NCBI RefSeq assembly: GCF_002574545.1
Contig: NZ_NUGT01000034.1
Coordinates: 25,243 to 89,242, forward strand
DNA from: Bacillus sp. AFS055030
GTDB taxonomy: Bacteria > Bacillota > Bacilli > Bacillales > Bacillaceae_G
Reading direction: 5' to 3'
Length of the DNA: 64,000 bases
In this document: positions 54,101-61,287 of the stretch, piece after piece
How the letters are laid out: every line of letters starts with the position of its first letter
Position numbering within the stretch: position 1 is the first letter of the stretch
Translations under genes and position numbers: made by a program
Notes under the pieces: model-generated
Told to the model about the DNA's origin: nothing
The model's database searches: none
Seen by the model: only the letters and a program-made list of their open reading frames with translations

Positions 54101-56218
54101 TTTAACATCTGCAGGCGTATAGTCAGGATGTGCAGCTAAAATTAATGCTGAAATACCAGCAACATGTGGTGTTGCCATTGATGTACCAGACATAATCTGA
54201 TAACCAAGTTTATAATCATGTTCTTGATTTGGCTCCCAAATATCGAATGGAGCTGTTGAAGCAATATCAACACCAGGAGCTACTACATCTGGCTTAATCG
54301 TCCAATCTTTAACTGGACCTGTTGAGCTAAAGCTTGCTAATTCATCTCCACTTTTACTAATAGGAGCATCAAGAGTAGAAGGGAATGTAATGCTAGCCGT
54401 TTTAGGATCTTGTTTAATTGCATCAGAAAGAGCTTGTCCCTGTACTTGTGTTAATGAGATGGAATAAACATTATCGATGCTGACACCTAAGAAATTAGGA
54501 ATATATCCTTGCGTATCCGAATCATCCGTATTATCCCAGATCACCATACCTGCTGCATTCGCATTTTTAGCATTTGTCATTTTTGTCTGTAAGTAATCCC
54601 CGCCACGTTTTACTAGAACAAGTTTACCTTTCACATCAATTCCACTATAATCTGCTTCACTTCCTAAACCAACATCAACGATTGGAAGTGTTTGACCTTT
54701 ATAAGCATCGTCTGATTGTGAAAAGTTTTTCCCGAATAAACGTGCTTTATAAGAAACTGAACCATTCTTAACGGTCATTGTTGCAATTTCTTCGGGGATT
54801 GTACTTGCACCTACAGTAATTGCTAGTGGCGAAGTTCCCGGTGAACCAACTGTAGCTTGTCCAGGGCCACTATTACCTGCAGCAACATCACACACAACTC
54901 CAGCTAAAGTAGCATTGTTAATGGCAATACTTGTTGGGTATAGTGGATCATTAATTGTTGCACCAAGTGATAGGTTAATAACATCCATTTGATCTTTTAC
55001 AGCTTGATCGATCCCACCTAGTACTGATTCTGATGTTCCATGTCCTCCTGGTCCTAGTACACGATAACCATGAAGCTCTACATCGGGTGCTACCCCATTT
55101 GCGGAATAAACATCGTTATTATCCGTCGTGTTTGCTGCAATCGTTCCAGCAACATGAGTTCCATGCGAAGTAATATATGGCTTATAAGTTGAAGGTGGTG
55201 TTCCCCAAACTGAACCTGGATTCGCCTTATCAGCTACCCAATCATCATAAGTCGTTTCCATAGGGTCATGGTCATCAACGTATTTTATATTTCCTTCTGC
55301 ATCAAATCCTTCATTATTAACTAGGTCATGTCCACCATATAATTTTCCATTTTCATCATGTGTAACTTTATAAAGATCAGGGTGGTTGTAATCGATACCT
55401 GTATCCAATACACCCACTTTAACCTTCTCACCAGCACGTGGACCTTTTTTAATGATACCTGTATTCCCTTCAGCTTGAAGCTTGTCTATCCCTAAAAATG
55501 ATAACCCTGTTGTAGGCTTACCAGCAGATTTTGCTGTCATTGATTTTTGAGAAGTTGAAATTCCTTCATCAGGTAAGGAATATTCTACTTGAGACCAGAC
55601 AGCCGCTACATCTGGACTTTCTGCAAGTTTTTGAACTAAATTTGCAGGTAGTGTTAATGAAACGCCATTGAATGCATCTGTAAATTCTCGTGTTATACTG
55701 ATTTCTGTTTTAACAGTTTTCCCGCCAACAATTGTAGTTTTAGGCTGTTTATTTAAAAAGCTCTTAAAGTTTGCATGTGAATCTTTAACTTTATTTTTAG
55801 CATCTGAATATTCGCTATCAAAAGCCTGACTATTCGCAGTTGCTCCACCTTTAGCTAAAGATTGCTTAATGATTTGTATTTTAGCTGGATCTTGTTTAAA
55901 TTGAACGATAACATTAACCTTTTTTGAACCGATTAAATCCTTTTTGTCTAAACGGATTTTTTCAGCTTGATCTGCTCCAGTAAGCTTATCAATATTTGCT
56001 TTTTGTTCAGCAGTAAGCCCGTCAAGAATACGGTTAACTTCTTTTGCACTAAATGTATTACTAGATAAACCTTGTTCGTTTAGTTTCGCTTCAGCATTAT
56101 TAACACTTGCGAAACTTTGAGGAATCACAACATTTAAAAACATCGAACTTAAAGCAAAGATCGAAAGTATTTTTTTTGTTGGCCTCTTACTCTTATGAGA
56201 CGTTTTTTTCTCTTTCAT
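48188..56218 (-). CDS. Giant secreted subtilisin-family protease with cohesin-, dockerin-, HID- and InlB-type repeats
   Basis: 2676 residues. After a signal peptide (to about 38) and I9-type prodomain comes an S8 domain with Asp272, His352, Asn449 and Ser680 and a PA insert. Then follow beta-sandwich domains, a cohesin-like region (about 1180-1300), and a dockerin-like module with one good calcium loop (GDVNGDNVIDMKDL, near 1435) and a stretched second loop. The tail alternates domains resembling DUF1533/HID (about 1576-1676, 1678-1796, 2146-2229, 2298-2381) with InlB/Listeria-Bacteroides repeats (1820-1900, 2231-2296, 2383-2451, 2454-2523, 2526-2594) and ends in a Big_6-like Ig domain. No LPxTG or SLH anchor is seen. 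ATG 56218 is preceded by GGGGGGGG. Paralogous to the protease at 14025. Confidence 0.9.
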   Translation of the reverse strand: MKEKKTSHKSKRPTKKILSIFALSSMFLNVVIPQSFASVNNAEAKLNEQGLSSNTFSAKEVNRILDGLTAEQKANIDKLTGADQAEKIRLDKKDLIGSKKVNVIVQFKQDPAKIQIIKQSLAKGGATANSQAFDSEYSDAKNKVKDSHANFKSFLNKQPKTTIVGGKTVKTEISITREFTDAFNGVSLTLPANLVQKLAESPDVAAVWSQVEYSLPDEGISTSQKSMTAKSAGKPTTGLSFLGIDKLQAEGNTGIIKKGPRAGEKVKVGVLDTGIDYNHPDLYKVTHDENGKLYGGHDLVNNEGFDAEGNIKYVDDHDPMETTYDDWVADKANPGSVWGTPPSTYKPYITSHGTHVAGTIAANTTDNNDVYSANGVAPDVELHGYRVLGPGGHGTSESVLGGIDQAVKDQMDVINLSLGATINDPLYPTSIAINNATLAGVVCDVAAGNSGPGQATVGSPGTSPLAITVGASTIPEEIATMTVKNGSVSYKARLFGKNFSQSDDAYKGQTLPIVDVGLGSEADYSGIDVKGKLVLVKRGGDYLQTKMTNAKNANAAGMVIWDNTDDSDTQGYIPNFLGVSIDNVYSISLTQVQGQALSDAIKQDPKTASITFPSTLDAPISKSGDELASFSSTGPVKDWTIKPDVVAPGVDIASTAPFDIWEPNQEHDYKLGYQIMSGTSMATPHVAGISALILAAHPDYTPADVKAALMNTAKSIDTDSKKYSVYQVGAGRVDPARAIGTNVKIQVLDKAYAADSDNTLKEVENLTGSMFFGFKGRGEGATNGSDDVVSSKDFNVSNQGNSSKTFKVSTEFISTKFAGSNKVGPGTGNDVKVDFTVGGQNVTNINVGGGSTVKATAKITVPSNSLEGTYEGYINLVNTADSTESYRVPFTITVAEKGINNFQVALKATSVGNLSAYNFSVNNEMDNYYILVKNKDGKYIGVANTLSNGSGIIPGVQYGPRITLFNGWYLPFTKEYDGTYDASGISNEVQVLKEGAYSLELIANGKDGKRYTAEDTLYVDGTPPTMTMDSDSKGGIYEIDPTGYLPGQEIKGFRGKVYDSNIEVMKSNGETSVPSPQDGSPVPVDQGLNSVVGYQDSMFPTVYFKTDTNGRFHFGVTAEDVANKMGSQFDIDPVDYSGESDFSLNGQTYYFIKKGNPYVTLTSSNGVDAGPGTEDKVVVDNNKPFKMTLTTKYGVGMTGGKFMLNDNSVYEFSNIRLTEDYKKYLINKGIDPTKVLTVGEPYVHPIYQKGKTTDVTLSNIASEGALDHDMPIIEADVTYNNPDPITGQFPYQLLQANLTLSGENTKVAWFPTNVPYVRQNISVLRGQVAAESFSRNNVNNQYPQFTVDSGAKVTATDDKGNKYTTDQPTSFNNTMAYTFINPYYALTMGVSDKPYSVEASVPGHFKGYEKTPVIGENKYGYQSGTIKDIRGLFPILLGGDVNGDNVIDMKDLLKEIDVYYQYKNLNNVNNPDNKLANKTAFLNTNRDADIYWIKPSGFGYGIDYNDFYFIFKNFGKQNQSAIDAGLDVPAAQTKVEQDTTITTQYAGSITLNKDDTVEQVMQKLNFAAPAQENIIAPKLQDLQNGATISMSPSSTVFVDDVVWRKSITKIMLGSTDVTDLVKINPGYTYYDANGVQQTMPSKITFPGSLFPTATNYTVTVKATGYQDVTKSLTVSSVPIPTPAIPIITDPAVAHIGKDLTLTFPEDAKWRNGINKVIVTTNSGKSMDISNLINPDTNEKYYDISQPGKITFNAKTFMTNSTLDPKNGATYNAATVNPGGTSYLPQLYKFTIGSQGEDGTVYPDVIAGSDPVYTGQQPVGYSVTFNSQGGTAIKPMAIGFKAGSSRTDGPNSELISFMKPAPTKPGYKFLGWYNEAEGITQWDPQSFPATGDATVYAKWQMNTTQSYSPVDKNNPNGLKFDGSNGAVSGIGWVLGEGDLKINIPDYLTNVSWLTGKDKIAKIEAKFYAMKSDGSTDTTPTTYTLDPSTYDLSSNGSNGILSFTTATHDQAVKAGQTNLGEKFAFSEMPSLGNIGGVKGYDLTVTSTTGENVTIPGIQLGYRRHIDLNGGSLKNANDTFFADTLVNGKTTAPTMSMGSVHVKNGDLTISNDLYLDAANSSDKKSDITTNPKVLTDNSTFYLCWIKVPPTVNKDVAGNIVGSDITLPFTDDGTWKDNIKDVKIGAKTLELNKDYTITNNSIILKAALFTVGQKVNVTIVSEGYKDVVVVDQVIGYTVTFNSNGGDPVSAQIVDRNATKPIDPTKVGYKFYGWYTDENLTMPYDFDTIVTKPITLYAKYALAGSVVTADSTDNAVGNDIVLEFSDKDWANAITGINVNGLPIDASKYTVDKENRLITLNQGLFTKAKDYTITIKAKEYADVTVVQKVVNGYNVHFVLPNSAPAEVKDATKDRIVVRRITAPIAYGYDLSWFADEACTIPWDFTNSIYSAKTLYGKWSVHKFTVEFNKQDGSLVETKKVDYNTTMTAPTAPTRTGYTFVGWYKDAEGKTPWNFATDKVTADTELFAKWSINSYTVKFDSQGGSAVNAIKTDYNTMISQPTVPTKTGYTFAGWFKDATGQTIWNFATDKVTSDTTIYAKWTLNKPNVNEIDENDPKISGTTLANATITVKINGVAIATGKADSKGNFRIQIKQQKVGTEISVYAKDSTGNESSATVVKVVKK

Positions 56219-56223
56219 GTTTT

Positions 56224-56231
56224 CCCCCCCC
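56224..56231 (-). promoter_or_regulatory. Eight-G tract acting as ribosome-binding site
   Basis: A run of eight G on the minus strand ends five bases before the ATG of the giant protease and is the only Shine-Dalgarno-like sequence. Such tracts are prone to slipped-strand change. Confidence 0.6.
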
Positions 56232-56549
56232 AAGTATAAACAAATAATAAAAAATTCTATTATTTGCCCGAATTACATAAATTTAAGAATTAAAATTTTT
56301 CTAAAAACTTAAATTTAAGTAAATTTTACTGCATGTATTGCTTGTCTTGTATTGGGGAAATTTAGCGATTTATACTTCATTTTTTTACGTATTAAAATTG
56401 AATAAATGTAGTTTCTTGACGTAAACTGTAGATATTTATCCTAAAAAACCTAATAAACTATGAAATTTTTGTAAATTTAAAATTTGGGGGAATTTGAGGT
56501 TTTTTATTAAAAAAATCAAATAATTTGAATATTCCTATTTTTGGCAAAA

Positions 56550-56589
56550 AAAGCTATCAAACTTTTAACAATAAAAGAATGATAGCTTT
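56550..56589 (-). terminator. Terminator of kimA
   Basis: AAAGCTATCA and TGATAGCTTT pair across a 20-base loop, with seven T residues following on the minus strand. Confidence 0.8.
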
Positions 56590-56650
56590 CTAATTAATTT
56601 AGTAAGTTTTTAATCTCTTCTTAAAAGTAAAGACTCTTTTCCTTAATTGT

Positions 56651-58555
56651 TTATTTTCTCAAATGATACGGAACCGTCGTAACGACTACATCTTTCTGAC
56701 TAATCAACCAAAGTCGAATTAAAAGTGCTGTTTGGTTATGAAGAAGATTATGCCACCATCTCTTAGGAATAAATTGTGGAATGACAATTTGGATGTGGCT
56801 ATCTTGATCATTTGCTTCAATTAACTTAATGAATCTTGAAAGAGGTGCAAGTACTGAACGGTACGGGCTTTTTAGAACGACTAAGCGACATGGATTACCC
56901 CACTCTTCCCATTTTTCTTCCATTCTTTCAATTGATTCATCATCAAATCCAACATAAACAGCGATTGGTTCTGTTGAAATCCCCTTTGCAAATGATAATG
57001 TATTGTGAACGACACGATGTGTACCAGAAACTAATACAACTGTTATAACTTTATTTGCTTCTGGTTTAAACGAACTTAAATCGATCCGTAATTCGCTTGC
57101 TACATTTTGATAATGTTTATAGATTGCTAAAGATAAGAATATAATTGTCGGAATTACGACTAAAACAACCCAAGCACCATCTACAAATTTTGTTACTGCA
57201 AAGATGACCGTAACAACAGACGTAACCATAAAACCTATTATATTGATCGCTAATTTAACTTGCCATTTAGAACCTTTCACTCGCTTCCATCTTCTTATTA
57301 ATCCTAATTGTGCAATTGTAAATGATAAAAATACACCGATTGCATACAGTGGTATAAGTGCATTAGTATGAGCTTGGAATGCGATGATTAAAATACTCGC
57401 AGCAGCAGCAAGCGCAATAATGCCATTAGAATATCCTAAACGATCACCTCGGTTTGTAAACCCTCTAGGTAAAAACCCATCCGTTGCTACTAATGCAGCT
57501 AACTGAGAAAACCCAGTAAATGACGAGTTCGCTGCTAAAATTAAAATAATAAAAGTGAACCAAATGATGCCTTGATATATTATCCCATCACCAAAATACA
57601 CCTTTATTAATTGTGATAACATCGTATCATTTGGGTTCGGTGAAATTCCGTTTACATATAAATGATAAGCAAAGCCTAAAAGTGTAATTGAAGTAATGAC
57701 TCCTAGTGCTATATATGTTTTAATCGCATTTTTTTGACGAGGTTCTCTAAAAACTGGTACTGCATTTGAGATTGTTTCAATACCTGTTAAAGCAGAACAT
57801 GCTGAACTAAATGCTTTCAGTACAATTAAAATACTTAAACCTTGTGGTACTGTACCAAACGTCGGTGTATGGTGTTGTATAAAACCATTTTGGAATTCGT
57901 CAAAAAATCCTGTAAAAATCAAAAGAAACATACAAATCATAAAGCCAAATGTTGGCCACGCAAATATTTTAGCTGATTCGGCAACCCCACGTAGATTGAC
58001 AACTAATAATAAAAAAACACAAAATATCGCTAAAACCGTTTCATAAGGCACAACTGCTGGGTAAGCTGATGCCACTGCTTCAAGTGCAGCTGATACTGAA
58101 ACCGCTACAGTCAAGATATAATCAACTAATAATGAGCTTGAAGCGATTAATGAAACCCAACGAGGTTTAAAATTGTCCTTAGCAATTGCATAAGCCCCAC
58201 CACCATTAGGATAAGCTAAAATCCCCATAATGTAGGAAAGAATAAGAATTCCTAATAAAATAACAGATGCGATTGTAATCGGTATAATATACCAGTGTGC
58301 TTTTACACCTAGAACTATCAACTCGGTCATTCCAGCCTCTGGTCCATAAGATACGGATGAATACAAATCAGCTGCAAGAATTGGCAGGGCGATGAACCAA
58401 ATCAATTTATTATGTTGTGCATGTATTTCAGCTGTCCTCATAGGTCTACCAATAAATACGCGTTTTACGCTATTAAAATTTGAGATTGAATAATAAATCC
58501 CAAAAATCGCTAAAATAAAAAGTCCAATTTCTATATATACGGACGGATGATACAT
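56651..58555 (-). CDS. kimA: KimA-type high-affinity potassium importer
   Basis: K+/H+ symporter of the KUP-like APC branch (formerly YdaO), 634 residues, with twelve spans and a C-terminal cytosolic domain from about residue 470. Transport helices include YIMGILAYPNGGGAYAIAKD and SACSALTGIETISNAVPVFR, both family hallmarks. AAGGGG lies before the ATG. A c-di-AMP riboswitch, its terminator and a promoter lie upstream, the same control as for B. subtilis kimA: when c-di-AMP is high (K+ replete) transcription stops. The product is itself known to be inhibited by c-di-AMP in B. subtilis. Confidence 0.93.
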   Translation of the reverse strand: MYHPSVYIEIGLFILAIFGIYYSISNFNSVKRVFIGRPMRTAEIHAQHNKLIWFIALPILAADLYSSVSYGPEAGMTELIVLGVKAHWYIIPITIASVILLGILILSYIMGILAYPNGGGAYAIAKDNFKPRWVSLIASSSLLVDYILTVAVSVSAALEAVASAYPAVVPYETVLAIFCVFLLLVVNLRGVAESAKIFAWPTFGFMICMFLLIFTGFFDEFQNGFIQHHTPTFGTVPQGLSILIVLKAFSSACSALTGIETISNAVPVFREPRQKNAIKTYIALGVITSITLLGFAYHLYVNGISPNPNDTMLSQLIKVYFGDGIIYQGIIWFTFIILILAANSSFTGFSQLAALVATDGFLPRGFTNRGDRLGYSNGIIALAAAASILIIAFQAHTNALIPLYAIGVFLSFTIAQLGLIRRWKRVKGSKWQVKLAINIIGFMVTSVVTVIFAVTKFVDGAWVVLVVIPTIIFLSLAIYKHYQNVASELRIDLSSFKPEANKVITVVLVSGTHRVVHNTLSFAKGISTEPIAVYVGFDDESIERMEEKWEEWGNPCRLVVLKSPYRSVLAPLSRFIKLIEANDQDSHIQIVIPQFIPKRWWHNLLHNQTALLIRLWLISQKDVVVTTVPYHLRK

Positions 58556-58632
58556 AAATTTTTCCCCTTTTCTTATAAAAACAAATGATTTATTGGCAAT
58601 TAATTACCAATTTTTACTTTTTTGCATACAAA

Positions 58633-58657
58633 AAACACTAAGCTTTACTTAGTGTTT
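58633..58657 (-). terminator. Expression-platform terminator of the kimA riboswitch
   Basis: AAACACTAAG and CTTAGTGTTT form a perfect 10-bp stem followed on the minus strand by TTTTTT, between the aptamer and the kimA start. Confidence 0.9.
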
Positions 58658-58684
58658 AAAAACAATACTAAATAAACCCCCTTC

Positions 58685-58795
58685 TTTAAATGCTTACGAG
58701 GTTAGCTGTCGGATTCGGGATTAAAGAATACCCCTACCTTTACAAAAAAGGATTCACCCCAATAAAGAAATGGTTCCCCCGCTCTTTTTAAGATT
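58685..58795 (-). promoter_or_regulatory. c-di-AMP riboswitch (ydaO-yuaA class)
   Basis: Read on the minus strand the conserved blocks occur in order: GCGGGGGAACCA, TTGGGGTGAATC, GGTAGGGG, CCGAATCCGACAGCTAACC and CTCGTAAGC. These are the signature elements of the ydaO-yuaA class. Its place ahead of a terminator and kimA makes this an OFF switch for potassium uptake. Confidence 0.95.
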
Positions 58796-58840
58796 AAGCA
58801 ACTATGGTTTTGAAATAGAGAAATATAGAATTTAAATGTA

Positions 58841-58869
58841 AATATATAACTTTAGGATAAATTTGTAAA
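58841..58869 (-). promoter_or_regulatory. Sigma-A promoter of the riboswitch-kimA transcript
   Basis: On the minus strand TTTACA (58869-58864) and TATATT (58846-58841) are 17 bases apart; transcription would start near 58834, about 40 bases before the aptamer. Confidence 0.6.
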
Positions 58870-58910
58870 GGGACTTTTTTTAAAATTTACAATCGAATTT
58901 TAAATTATTT

Positions 58911-59099
58911 TTAGCGTACTTGATTCCAAATGATTCGTTGAGTCTGATCCTTAGATAAAGTGTTCGTTAATACCTTTTGCACTTCTGTTTGATTAAACGT
59001 AGAATATTCTTTATTAGCATCTGACCTATTCGTTTCGTACCCTGTCAGCAAAATAGAAAATCCACATCCTACTACTAATGATAAAATTACTTTTTTCAT
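58911..59099 (-). CDS. Small exported protein, copy 2 of a tandem duplication
   Basis: 62 residues: basic start and hydrophobic core (VILSLVVGCGFSILLTGYET), then a polar 40-residue tail with FNQTEVQKVLTN and a C-terminal IIWNQVR. The cleavage region reads LLTGYE, a lipoprotein box in which Cys is Tyr (TAC), so lipidation is not expected; Sec export with another processing site, or membrane retention, is possible. GAGGAG precedes the ATG. About two thirds of positions match copy 1. No family recognised. Confidence 0.65.
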   Translation of the reverse strand: MKKVILSLVVGCGFSILLTGYETNRSDANKEYSTFNQTEVQKVLTNTLSKDQTQRIIWNQVR

Positions 59100-59133
59100 T
59101 TTGTTTTCTCCTCTCGATTTTTTTCAAATAAAA

Positions 59134-59159
59134 AAACCATGACCAAATGGCCGTGGTTT
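59134..59159 (-). terminator. Terminator-like hairpin between the tandem copies
   Basis: AAACCATGACCA and TGGCCGTGGTTT form a 12-bp stem with one mismatch, followed by seven T on the minus strand, in the leader of copy 2 and downstream of copy 1. Confidence 0.75.
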
Positions 59160-59209
59160 GACGTTTGTTTTTAAACGTAAGACCAGTCAAAGGAAATTCA
59201 TACGACTAA

Positions 59210-59398
59210 TTAGCGTCCATGATTCCAAATGATCTCTTTTGATTGATCAACTGCTACAATGTTTGTTAACACGTTTTGTACCTCAGTTTGATTAAACATA
59301 GAAATCTCTTTATTAACTTCTGACTTATTCGTTTCGTACCCTGTCAGTAAAATAGAAAATCCACATCCAACTACTAAAGATAAGATTACTTTCTTCAT
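59210..59398 (-). CDS. Small exported protein, copy 1 of a tandem duplication
   Basis: 62 residues from ATG 59398 with AAGGAG upstream (an in-frame ATG at 59416 lacks one). The first 25 residues are identical to copy 2, including the LLTGYETN cleavage region that lacks a lipobox Cys; the tail differs at many sites but keeps FNQTEVQNVLTN and ends IIWNHGR. A promoter, a terminator-like leader and two cre boxes lie upstream. The pattern of a constant signal part and varied short tail resembles exported propeptides, though this is speculative. Confidence 0.65.
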   Translation of the reverse strand: MKKVILSLVVGCGFSILLTGYETNKSEVNKEISMFNQTEVQNVLTNIVAVDQSKEIIWNHGR

Positions 59399-59433
59399 TT
59401 TGTTTTCTCCTTTCATGTTTTATAAATATAAAA

Positions 59434-59458
59434 AAACCATGACCAATGGCCGTGGTTT
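59434..59458 (-). terminator. Terminator-like leader hairpin before copy 1
   Basis: AAACCATGACCA and TGGCCGTGGTTT with seven T following on the minus strand, nearly identical to the hairpin before copy 2. It lies between the predicted start of transcription (about 59478) and the gene, so it could act as an attenuator. Confidence 0.65.
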
Positions 59459-59484
59459 GACGTTCGTTTTTAAACGTAAGAACA

Positions 59485-59513
59485 ACTCTATCATGATAAA
59501 AACCACTCGTCAA
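59485..59513 (-). promoter_or_regulatory. Predicted promoter of the tandem small genes
   Basis: On the minus strand TTGACG (59513-59508) and TAGAGT (59490-59485) are 17 bases apart. The minus-35 is good and the minus-10 weak, consistent with an activated promoter. Confidence 0.5.
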
Positions 59514-59536
59514 ATGGTGATTTTTGGAATTACTAA

Positions 59537-59550
59537 TGTAAACGATTACT
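59537..59550. promoter_or_regulatory. cre-like site
   Basis: TGTAAACGATTACT matches the cre consensus at all but the last fixed position. It is centred about 65 bases before the predicted transcription start, a position seen for CcpA activation. Confidence 0.5.
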
Positions 59551-59581
59551 TGAAATGAATGATTTTTAAAGGTGTTTTTTT

Positions 59582-59595
59582 GGAAATCGTTTACA
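59582..59595. promoter_or_regulatory. cre-like site
   Basis: GGAAATCGTTTACA matches cre at all but the first fixed position, centred about 110 bases before the predicted transcription start. Confidence 0.5.
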
Positions 59596-59622
59596 TATTT
59601 TATCAACTTTTCATAAAGAAAA

Positions 59623-59643
59623 GACAACTAAAAAATAGTTGTC
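59623..59643 (-). terminator. Terminator of arsB
   Basis: GACAACTA and TAGTTGTC form an 8-bp stem followed by TTTTCTTT on the minus strand. Confidence 0.8.
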
Positions 59644-59656
59644 TCAAACAGTTTTA

Positions 59657-60952
59657 TTAATGTATTTTCAGGCTAATAAATAGGCCTAATAAAGTAAATA
59701 ATAGGACAGGAATCGTTAATATGATTCCGATTTTTAAATAAGTGCGATATGAAATTTTGATCCCTTTTTGGGATAATACGTGTAGCCATAATAAGGTAGC
59801 TAATGATCCAATTGGCGTCATCTTTGGTCCTAGATCCGAACCAATTACATTTGCATAAACCAGTCCTTCTTTAATAAGATCTGATGTATGGATATTTTCA
59901 ATAGCAAGTGATGCAATCATAACAGTAGGAAGATTATTCATAATTGCAGAAAGAATGGCTGAAATAAACCCCATCCCTATCGTTGCAACCAGTAAGCCTT
60001 GATGCGCAACAGAATCAATTAAATGAGCTAATGCATTTGTTAAACCAACATTTTTTAATGAATAGACAACTATATACATTCCTATGGAAAACACAACAAT
60101 CGTCCACGGTGCTTCTTTTAATACCTTTTTTGTATTTACAACCTTACTTCTTCTCCCCATGAATAAAAAGATAATAGCAGCACTTCCAGCAATAATCGAA
60201 ACCGGAATTTCAAGTAATTCTCCAATAAAGTATCCCGCTAATAATAACAATAGTACTAACCAAGAAATGTAAAACATCTTTTTATCTTTAATGACATCCT
60301 TTGGAACCTTTAAATTTCCAAGATCATAATTTTTCGGTATTTCTTTTCGAAAATAAAAATACAATACCAAAATACTAGAAACTAGTGAGAAGACATTTGG
60401 AATGATCATTTCACTCGTATATTCTAAAAAGCCAATTTTAAAATAATCAGCAGTGATAATATTCACTAAGTTACTTACAATAAATGGAATTGATGTTGTA
60501 TCTGATATAAAACCACAAGCGATAATAAACGGAAAGACCATTCGTTCATCCAATTTCAAGCTACGAACCATTGCTAAAATGATTGGGGTAAGAATTAGCG
60601 CTCCTCCATCATTTGTAAAAAAAGCGGTAACAATAGCTCCGAGAACATTTATATAAACGAACATCTTGATCCCGTTTCCATTTGCTGCACTTACCATATG
60701 CAAAGCAGCCCACTCAAAAAAACCAATTTCATCTAATATCAATGAAATGATAATGACAGCTATTAATGCAAATGTCGCATTCCAAACAATACTTGTTACT
60801 ACGACGACATCATGGAGATCAACAAGCCTTAATATGAAAGATAAGGCCGCTCCTCCGAATGCGATCCAACCAATTGAAATGTTTTTCGGTTGCCAAATGA
60901 CTAAAATAAGAGTAATGATAAAAATTAATGATGCAAGAATGATTGAAACCAA
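59657..60952 (-). CDS. arsB: ArsB-type arsenite/antimonite efflux permease
   Basis: A 431-residue member of the ArsB branch of the ion-transporter superfamily: about eleven spans, with the conserved [20 protein letters not shown] near 112, [13 protein letters not shown]-like [16 protein letters not shown] near 143, and the late INVLG...[20 protein letters not shown] near 370. The start is TTG with a weak ribosome site. No arsR or arsC gene is adjacent, so arsenic control is not visible here. Confidence 0.88.
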   Translation of the reverse strand: MVSIILASLIFIITLILVIWQPKNISIGWIAFGGAALSFILRLVDLHDVVVVTSIVWNATFALIAVIIISLILDEIGFFEWAALHMVSAANGNGIKMFVYINVLGAIVTAFFTNDGGALILTPIILAMVRSLKLDERMVFPFIIACGFISDTTSIPFIVSNLVNIITADYFKIGFLEYTSEMIIPNVFSLVSSILVLYFYFRKEIPKNYDLGNLKVPKDVIKDKKMFYISWLVLLLLLAGYFIGELLEIPVSIIAGSAAIIFLFMGRRSKVVNTKKVLKEAPWTIVVFSIGMYIVVYSLKNVGLTNALAHLIDSVAHQGLLVATIGMGFISAILSAIMNNLPTVMIASLAIENIHTSDLIKEGLVYANVIGSDLGPKMTPIGSLATLLWLHVLSQKGIKISYRTYLKIGIILTIPVLLFTLLGLFISLKIH

Positions 60953-61287
60953 TTAACAATACAGCCCTTCTAATTTAACTTTAAATTTCAAATTTCATTA
61001 TCGCATGAATAATTAAAGTTTATCTAGTATAAAAATATTAAAAAAACCTAAGCTTTTTTTAATTTTGGAATCGTTTTTTATAAACTTTTATTTTTACTTA
61101 TTAAGGAGCACAGTTCATTTCTTTAAATGAATAGTGCTCCTTTTAGTTAGATAAAAAGGATCGTTTATGTATCTAACAATTTGTCTAATCGTATTAGGAT
61201 AATATAGTCCCTTCAGTAATATTAATAAGTATAGTTACAAAAATGAGATTCCATAATACTAGAATATTGAAAGTTGGTGACAATTTA
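60953..61287. other. Divergent region with an orphan terminator hairpin
   Basis: Between arsB and the aminotransferase gene. It contains a strong hairpin at 61103-61142 (AAGGAGCAC...GTGCTCCTT, stem extended by TTCATTT/AAATGAA) followed by TTTT on the plus strand, although no gene ends here, and an inverted repeat CTAAT-CGT-ATTAG at 61185-61197. The hairpin may end a short unannotated RNA; the repeat is a candidate operator. Confidence 0.5.
61185..61197. promoter_or_regulatory. Inverted repeat upstream of the aminotransferase gene
   Basis: CTAAT-CGT-ATTAG is a perfect 5-3-5 palindrome about 90 bases before the start, immediately followed by GATAAT. It is a candidate operator at the promoter. 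Confidence 0.4.

Larger units (their letters stand above)
56219..56650. other. AT-rich upstream region of the giant protease gene
   Basis: Contains the G-tract ribosome site, a 14-bp palindrome ACTTAAATTTAAGT at 56307-56320 and the kimA terminator. I could not identify a convincing promoter. Confidence 0.4.

Noticed and set aside
59325-59627. 100-codon minus-strand frame overlapping the small exported protein
   Set aside because: It runs across the promoter, cre boxes and leader hairpin and overlaps the better-supported gene in another frame.
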